Part shown: one piece after another, positions 42,527 through 47,515 of the stretch | Numbering within the stretch: position 1 is the stretch's first letter | Layout of the letters: each line of letters opens with the position of its first letter | Source of the DNA: Lachnospiraceae bacterium | Lineage (GTDB): Bacteria > Bacillota > Clostridia > Lachnospirales > Lachnospiraceae | Assembly: GCA_017411305.1 (NCBI GenBank) | Contig: JAFQQI010000050.1 | Coordinates: forward strand, 1 to 47,515 | Direction: 5' to 3' | Length of the DNA stretch: 47,515 bases | Program-made: the position numbers and the translations under genes | The notes under the pieces: model-generated | Seen by the model: only the letters and a program-made list of their open reading frames with translations | Told to the model about the DNA's origin: nothing | The model's database searches: none

Positions 42527-44020
42527 ATGAAGTATTCAATAAGAAGGCAATTTGCAACAATCTTCTGTCTTCTGATGATGGGGACGATATTGTTGTGCTG
42601 GTTTATTAACGGCACATTTTTAGAAAAGTTTTATTTGAATAATAAGCAAAAAAATATGGCAAGTGCTTATCAGATTATTAATAAAGCATCTAACGAGGGA
42701 AGTATTAGTTCTGAGGCATTTGACATTGAAATGCAAAAAATTTGTGAAAAGAATAATATCAGCTTTATTATTTTGGATACAGCTTCCAGAACATTAAAAA
42801 CTTCAACCCATGATTATGAAAATTTGAGCAGAAGATTATTGGATAATTTATTTGACAGAGAAACAATGCCGATAGTCAGTGCGCTTGAAAGCTATGATAA
42901 TTATGAGATGCGGATTACCATGGAAGCCAGAACCCAGACAGAGCTTTTGGAAATGTGGGGGATTTTGGATAACGGCAATTTGTTTTTACTGTTAAGTCCG
43001 CTTGAGAGTATCAGAGAAAGCGTAAAGCTTGCGAACCGTTTTCTTGCTTATGTAGGGATTGGTTCTGCAATTTTCAGTTCGATTATTATTTTATGGGTGT
43101 CAGGTAAAATAACAAGACCAATTATGGAACTGGCAAAAATATCAGAAAGAATGAAACACTTAGATTTTAATGCCAGATATGCCGGAAAAAGCAAGACTGA
43201 GGTTGCGATTCTCGGTAAAAACATAAATGAACTTTCGGGAACATTGGAAAAGACAATTTCCGAATTAAAGAGTGCAAATAACGAATTACAAAAAGATATT
43301 GAAAAGAAAAATGAACTGGATGCAATGAGAAGAGAGTTTCTGGCCAATGTATCTCATGAATTGAAGACTCCCATTGCATTAATACAAGGATATGCAGAAG
43401 GTTTAAAGGAAGGGATTTCCGATGATGAAGAAAGCAGGGATTATTACTGCGAAGTAATCATGGATGAAGCTTCCAAAATGAATAATATTGTTAAAAAGCT
43501 TCTCACTTTAAATCAATTAGAATTCGGCAACGAAATAATCACTATGGAACGTTTTGACGTTGTTGCATTAATTCGAAACTATTTACAATCGGCTGAACTT
43601 TTATGCAAACAAAAGAATATTAAGGTGATTATAAATAATCAGTCTCCCTTATATGTGTGGGCAGATGAGGTTATGGTGGAAGAAATATTCAGCAACTATT
43701 TCAGCAATGCCATGAATCATGTTATGGGAGAGATGGTAATTGATATAAAGGCAGAGACAATAGGGGAGGTTATCCGCGTAACTGTATTTAATACAGGAAA
43801 TGCAATTCCGGAGGAAAATCTTCCTTATATATGGGATAAGTTTTATAAGGTGGATAAAGCACGTACAAGAGAATATGGCGGCAGCGGAGTAGGGCTTTCC
43901 ATTGTAAAAGCAATGATGGAATCTTTAAATCAGCACTATGGTGTCAGCAATTATGATAATGGTGTTGCATTTTGGTTTGAGTTGGAAAAAGCGGGAGATT
44001 ATCATGAATCAAACAAATGA
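42527..44020 (+). CDS. membrane sensor histidine kinase
   Basis: A 497-residue kinase. One helix near 10-32, an outside sensor region of about 130 residues, a second helix near 170-192, then a HAMP domain, a dimerisation/phosphoacceptor domain with SHELKTP (His277), and an ATPase domain with VGEVIRVTVFNTG, and G-box SGVGLSIVKAMM near the end. It has the typical class I layout whose partners are OmpR-type regulators. The gene begins 6 nt after DUF1846 and overlaps the next gene by 17 nt. There is no response regulator in this operon; the OmpR-type protein at 35655 is the closest candidate (inference). Confidence 0.93.
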   Translation: MKYSIRRQFATIFCLLMMGTILLCWFINGTFLEKFYLNNKQKNMASAYQIINKASNEGSISSEAFDIEMQKICEKNNISFIILDTASRTLKTSTHDYENLSRRLLDNLFDRETMPIVSALESYDNYEMRITMEARTQTELLEMWGILDNGNLFLLLSPLESIRESVKLANRFLAYVGIGSAIFSSIIILWVSGKITRPIMELAKISERMKHLDFNARYAGKSKTEVAILGKNINELSGTLEKTISELKSANNELQKDIEKKNELDAMRREFLANVSHELKTPIALIQGYAEGLKEGISDDEESRDYYCEVIMDEASKMNNIVKKLLTLNQLEFGNEIITMERFDVVALIRNYLQSAELLCKQKNIKVIINNQSPLYVWADEVMVEEIFSNYFSNAMNHVMGEMVIDIKAETIGEVIRVTVFNTGNAIPEENLPYIWDKFYKVDKARTREYGGSGVGLSIVKAMMESLNQHYGVSNYDNGVAFWFELEKAGDYHESNK

Positions 44021-46253
44021 ACAGAATAGTATGAATGCATTTGAGAGAGCGGCACAGCTTCGTGCACAAGCAGAAGCAATAGAGGCAAAAGAAAAAATTC
44101 GTCTCAGACTTATACAGTTGATAGAGATATCAAAAGATCCTTATTATGACCAGTATTTGGCACAGATGATGAAGGACTTAGAGTCAGGTAAGGCATCACC
44201 TGCCCAGGTAGAAAAGGAAGCCGAAAGAACATTTCGTTTGTATCAGCAAAGAATGGGACAAAGCATTTCTGTACCGCCAATACAGACGACACAGCAGCAA
44301 ACACAAACTGTTCAGCCTCAAAAAGAGACAGCTGCACCAGTCCGGGAAAAAGCCATGTCTCCTATACAACCGCAAAAAACAAAGGATACAGTAGAATTTA
44401 AGGTTGGGGCAGGAATCTTTAGTACTCTCGGTGCGGTATTTGTACTGGTGGCTTTGGTTATTTTCGGTTTTAACTATTTAGACGGGATATGGCAGGGAAT
44501 GTGCCTTTATTTAGCCGGCGCTGCTGTGATATTATTGTCTGAACTGGCGGTAAAAAGAATAAGCAAAACATTTTCCCATGTAATATCAGCAATTGGCATA
44601 AGCAGCTTATTTATTGCAACTGTGATTAATTATTTAGTATTGAAAAATATTAATGGACTTGTGGCTTCATTGCTCACCATTGTGATTGCTGTTTTTTCTG
44701 TATTGTTCAGCAGAAAAAAAGAAGCAACGTCTATTCGACTGATTGGATGCCTTGGATGCTATATTTGCTTTTTACCCATTAAGGGGTTTGAAACCGAACT
44801 TAGCTTTTTAATAATGGCAGGAATGATTTTTGCAGTAAATCTGGTATTTATTCTCTTGCCAAATCAGAAGAACAAGGCATTAATCGGATGCGTACATATG
44901 GTTACCCATGTGATTTTTACTGCAATCGTTACCGTTATGGTAATGGCAGATGGTATCGGTATTATGTATGTGGCATTATTTGCAGTTCTGTCACTGGTAA
45001 TATTAAATTTGATTTATTTAAGCCAGCGTAATGAGATTAAGCTATGGTTTACTATTGTTTACTCGATTATGCTGGGAATTTTTGCAGTAATATTAATTTG
45101 TATTGCATGTTTGGACCACGATTTAGATACTGAAAAGATTGCGTTGTTCTATAAGTGGATTACAGAAGCAATGGTGCTTGCTGTATCTTTTGTGTTCTTT
45201 ATTATGTGGACGCAGGAGAAACAAAGATGGATACAATATTATTTTATGGCAGCCATTGTATTTTTCTTTAACGGATTTACCGATTATCCGTTGGAAGCTA
45301 CCATATCTTTACTTCTCATTTTTGCAGTTACAAGATTGCTTTGTATGAAAGAAAAGGAGTTGTGGGTACTTGATAGCGTTCTTGCTGTTCTGACTGCCTT
45401 GCAGGGGATTTTTTACGCAGACGAATGGCATTTAATACCATTTTTAGTAATTATGATTTTGTCAATCGCGACAATTAGAAATTGGCATATTTTTCACGAG
45501 ATCGTACTGACAGTATTCTTTTTGCTTGTCTCATTCATAAAGATTGAGAACGAATGGGTATTACCGGTAAATATCGGAATTTTATTAGTCCTTTTCTTAC
45601 TATTTAATCATTTGTGCAAACTAAAAGAAAAACAGCAGCTACCTTATAATATAGTAAATCTTGCTTTTACAGGAATTGTTTCCTACTTTGCTATATTAAA
45701 TGAAGCTTACATTGCAAATTCCGTTGCTATGTTACTTGGTGCAGTGATGATAGTGATTGCGTTCAGAAAAAGATATGGGTTGGGAATTCCTAAGAAATAT
45801 CTTGTGCTTGCCGGCTACCTGTCCTATATGATACTTGCCGCAGGATTTGAAACCCCGGTGATAGTCAGTGCGCTTTTGATGGTAGTTGCAATAGGATGCG
45901 TAGCAATAGGATTTAAAACCAAAGATAAGGTATATCGTATCTGTGGTTTGGTAATGGCGATTATTGTATGTATCAAAATGATAATTTATGATTTTAGTGA
46001 ATTGGAAACAATGGCTAAAGCATTGTTATTCTTGATTGTTGGTATAATAGCGTTAGCAATTTCTTTCTTATATATATATTTGGAAAAGAAAGAAGATGAA
46101 GAAGAGGCTAAATTGGCACAAGAAGCAAAACCGGTACAAGAAATAACTAATTCTGTAAAAGAAGACGCTAATCCTGTAAAAGAAGAAGCTTCTACGATGC
46201 AAGAAGAGACGAAACAAATACAGGAAGAACAAACAGAGGAAGGAGTCATGTGA
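44004..46253 (+). CDS. large polytopic membrane protein, DUF2339-like
   Basis: A 749-residue protein. A cytoplasmic N-terminal coiled region (about 10-85) and a Gln/Thr/Pro-rich linker lead to about twenty hydrophobic helices (about 130-695) and an acidic C-terminal tail with imperfect repeats of the xPVKEE kind. The helix-rich core with GAGIFSTLGAVFVLVALV at its start looks like DUF2339 proteins, for which no function is known to me. ATG 44004 is chosen because GCGGGAGA lies just before it and it overlaps the kinase end by 17 nt. Coupling with a kinase suggests a sensor or target of it. Confidence 0.75.
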   Translation: MNQTNEQNSMNAFERAAQLRAQAEAIEAKEKIRLRLIQLIEISKDPYYDQYLAQMMKDLESGKASPAQVEKEAERTFRLYQQRMGQSISVPPIQTTQQQTQTVQPQKETAAPVREKAMSPIQPQKTKDTVEFKVGAGIFSTLGAVFVLVALVIFGFNYLDGIWQGMCLYLAGAAVILLSELAVKRISKTFSHVISAIGISSLFIATVINYLVLKNINGLVASLLTIVIAVFSVLFSRKKEATSIRLIGCLGCYICFLPIKGFETELSFLIMAGMIFAVNLVFILLPNQKNKALIGCVHMVTHVIFTAIVTVMVMADGIGIMYVALFAVLSLVILNLIYLSQRNEIKLWFTIVYSIMLGIFAVILICIACLDHDLDTEKIALFYKWITEAMVLAVSFVFFIMWTQEKQRWIQYYFMAAIVFFFNGFTDYPLEATISLLLIFAVTRLLCMKEKELWVLDSVLAVLTALQGIFYADEWHLIPFLVIMILSIATIRNWHIFHEIVLTVFFLLVSFIKIENEWVLPVNIGILLVLFLLFNHLCKLKEKQQLPYNIVNLAFTGIVSYFAILNEAYIANSVAMLLGAVMIVIAFRKRYGLGIPKKYLVLAGYLSYMILAAGFETPVIVSALLMVVAIGCVAIGFKTKDKVYRICGLVMAIIVCIKMIIYDFSELETMAKALLFLIVGIIALAISFLYIYLEKKEDEEEAKLAQEAKPVQEITNSVKEDANPVKEEASTMQEETKQIQEEQTEEGVM

Positions 46254-46254
46254 T

Positions 46255-47007
46255 ATGAAGAAAAAGATTGTTAACTGCATCTTAGTAAGCATGACAACGA
46301 TATTGCTGGCTGGTTGTGGGAATAAAATCCCGGAAATGGATGAAACCTCCAGAAAGATGGTTGTTGAATATGCAGCTGATGTAGTAAGAGAACATGATTT
46401 GCGAAGAGCTTCTCGTTTGATGGAAGTAGATGCGTTACAAGCTGCACTGGAAGAAGAAGCAAGACTGGAAGCAGTATTTACGAAAGATTATTCAATAGAG
46501 ATGAAAGAAGAGGAAAGTGATTCTGAAGAAGCATCGAATAATGAAGAAAAAGAAAATAATAATGGTTCTGAAGAAACGGAAATAGTTAAGATTCCGCTTT
46601 CGGAAGCTTTATCATTAACGGATACTGAGATCACTTATAAAGGTTATGAAGTAGTGAAGTCATATCCGCAGGACTCTGAAAATGTTTATTTCACTATGGA
46701 TGCAACTGCAGGCAATGATCTAATTGTTTTAAAATTTGATATAACGAATAAAGCACAAAGTGATAAGACTTATGATATATTGTCCCAAAAGGTACATTTT
46801 AAAATCATAGTTGATGGAGAAAGTAAAAATGCATTGACTACAATGTTATTAAATGATTTGTCAAACTATATGGGAACAATACCAAGCGGTACAACAGAAC
46901 AGTTAGTTTTAGCATGCGAGGTGCCGGAAGAAAAAGCGAAAAGCATTACCGAAGTGGCTCTTTCAATGAAAGCTTCAGACGGAACAATTGCAATAGCACT
47001 TGAATAA
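46255..47007 (+). CDS. lipoprotein, unknown function (DUF4352/DUF5105-like fold possible)
   Basis: A 250-residue lipoprotein with a basic start and lipobox LLAGC (Cys near 21). A charged region with a Glu/Ser/Asn-rich stretch (about 80-115) links to a C-terminal domain (about 125-250) that contains LIVLKFDITNKA and ends TIAIALE, a beta-sandwich pattern as in DUF4352/DUF5105 proteins (from memory). It begins one base after the stop of the multi-helix gene, with AAGGAGTC upstream, and is the last gene of the operon. Outer-face location is well supported; function is not. Confidence 0.72.
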   Translation: MKKKIVNCILVSMTTILLAGCGNKIPEMDETSRKMVVEYAADVVREHDLRRASRLMEVDALQAALEEEARLEAVFTKDYSIEMKEEESDSEEASNNEEKENNNGSEETEIVKIPLSEALSLTDTEITYKGYEVVKSYPQDSENVYFTMDATAGNDLIVLKFDITNKAQSDKTYDILSQKVHFKIIVDGESKNALTTMLLNDLSNYMGTIPSGTTEQLVLACEVPEEKAKSITEVALSMKASDGTIAIALE

Positions 47008-47040
47008 AAAAATGCATTAAAATAAATACAAAAAAATCCG

Positions 47041-47069
47041 TTGACAAGATAAGAATAGAATGTTATAGT
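47041..47069 (+). promoter_or_regulatory. rRNA operon promoter P1
   Basis: Perfect TTGACA (47041-47046), 17-nt spacer, TATAGT (47064-47069). Predicted start near 47076. Confidence 0.82.
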
Positions 47070-47124
47070 AAATTTCGTTGCGGATAACAACCGCAAATAA
47101 AGTTGAAAAATATCAAAAAAGGTC

Positions 47125-47153
47125 TTGACAGTACAGAGAGCACATGCTAAGAT
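47125..47153 (+). promoter_or_regulatory. rRNA operon promoter P2
   Basis: Perfect TTGACA (47125-47130), 17-nt spacer, TAAGAT (47148-47153). Tandem with P1 at 84-bp spacing, the usual rRNA arrangement. Confidence 0.8.
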
Positions 47154-47492
47154 AACAGAGTTGCGTCTGAAAGAAAAGACCGACAGAACGCAAAGCCAAC
47201 TCGCAGGAAACTGCTCGTTGTGTGCTAGCGCACAATAGTCCTTTGCATGAAGCTGATTTTGCGAAAGCGAGCTTTCAAAATCAGTTCACACAAAGAACTG
47301 CTTTGCTTGAACCTTGACAAATAAACAGCAATGCAACCCTGAAAATTCTAAAGAGTAAAAACGCATCTAAAGATGCAGCATCGGAAAGATGCAATCTGAA
47401 GAAGATTCAGAGAGTTTCGAACAGAAACAACCTAAGAACAGTAATAACGGTTAAAGAATTAGCTAGAGTTAATCTTAACCGGGAAAAAACTT
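47154..47492 (+). other. rRNA 5' leader with processing and regulatory hairpins
   Basis: About 340 nt between P2 and 16S rRNA without a gene. It has many short stems: TGTGCTAGCGCACA near 47220, GATTTTG/CAAAATC near 47251-47282, CAAAGAACTGCTTTG near 47291, GCATC/GATGC pairs in 47363-47393, CTGAA/TTCAG at about 47396-47410, and GGTTAA/TTAACC at 47450-47480. A third TTGACA near 47314 has no good -10. These stems probably include the 5' half of the RNase III processing stem of the 16S precursor; the 3' half is outside the window. Confidence 0.6.
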
Positions 47493-47515
47493 TTATTTGA
47501 GAGTTTGATCCTGGC
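47493..47515 (+). rRNA. 16S ribosomal RNA, 5' end only (partial)
   Basis: GAGTTTGATCCTGGC at 47501-47515 is the universal 27F-type start of 16S rRNA. Aligning this to E. coli positions 9-23 puts the mature 5' end near 47493. Only about 23 nt lie in the window. Confidence 0.92.

Noticed and set aside
47314-47345. Third rRNA promoter
   Set aside because: TTGACA is present but positions 16-18 nt downstream read CCCTGA-like sequence rather than a -10 box.

Overview
The window looks like a chromosomal segment of an AT-rich Gram-positive Clostridia member, most likely Lachnospiraceae. The supporting signs are clean sigma-A promoters, AGGAGG-type ribosome binding sites, lipobox lipoproteins, TPEP-repeat linkers, the order secG-rnr-smpB-ssrA, a GntR-ABC-permease operon with a large soluble permease tail, and many surface glycosidases and GT-C membrane glycosyltransferases. 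The species assignment is inference from gene content. The last bases are the 5' end of a 16S rRNA gene.

Layout. 1-1750 is a sparse AT-rich stretch with an alpha/beta hydrolase, a broken gene and hairpins. 1750-6000 is an envelope operon: TPEP-linker membrane protein, GtrB-like glycosyltransferase, lipoprotein and CAP-domain protein. 6000-9440 has a DEAD-box helicase with a structured leader and a membrane TPR protein. A 463-bp foldback (near-palindromic) element lies between convergent genes at 9456-9918. Next, on the minus strand, is a heterodimeric ABC exporter pair. Its leader has its own promoter, an unannotated 36-codon ORF and an intrinsic terminator, an arrangement like the B. subtilis bmrB-bmrCD attenuator.

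13845-19044 holds a CDF metal exporter (Mn-type motif), a PIG-V-like mannosyltransferase, gpmI and another GT-C-like membrane protein. 19182-22673 is a YtrA-type GntR-ABC-permease operon with a candidate operator. 22827-28403 has a GH31 glycosidase, a lipoprotein, a GT-C protein and, convergently, a protein O-mannosyltransferase-like enzyme. Together with the GT2 at 2482 these suggest a lipid-linked sugar route to surface glycosylation. 28534-35048 has eno, a GH25 lysozyme with wall-binding repeats, secG, rnr, smpB and the tmRNA gene: glycolysis, secretion and ribosome rescue/RNA decay.

35087-47007 is rich in signalling: a coiled-coil membrane protein overlapping an OmpR-type regulator, a six-TM methyl-accepting protein, a Gfo/Idh oxidoreductase, a stand-alone CheY-like receiver, a GH5 cellulase lipoprotein with a cellulose-binding-like tail, then a leader-controlled operon of DUF1846 protein, histidine kinase, DUF2339-like multi-TM protein and lipoprotein. 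The response regulator and the kinase each lack an adjacent partner. 47041-47515 carries tandem rRNA promoters, a structured leader and the 16S start. No tRNA, CRISPR array, transposase or phage gene was seen.
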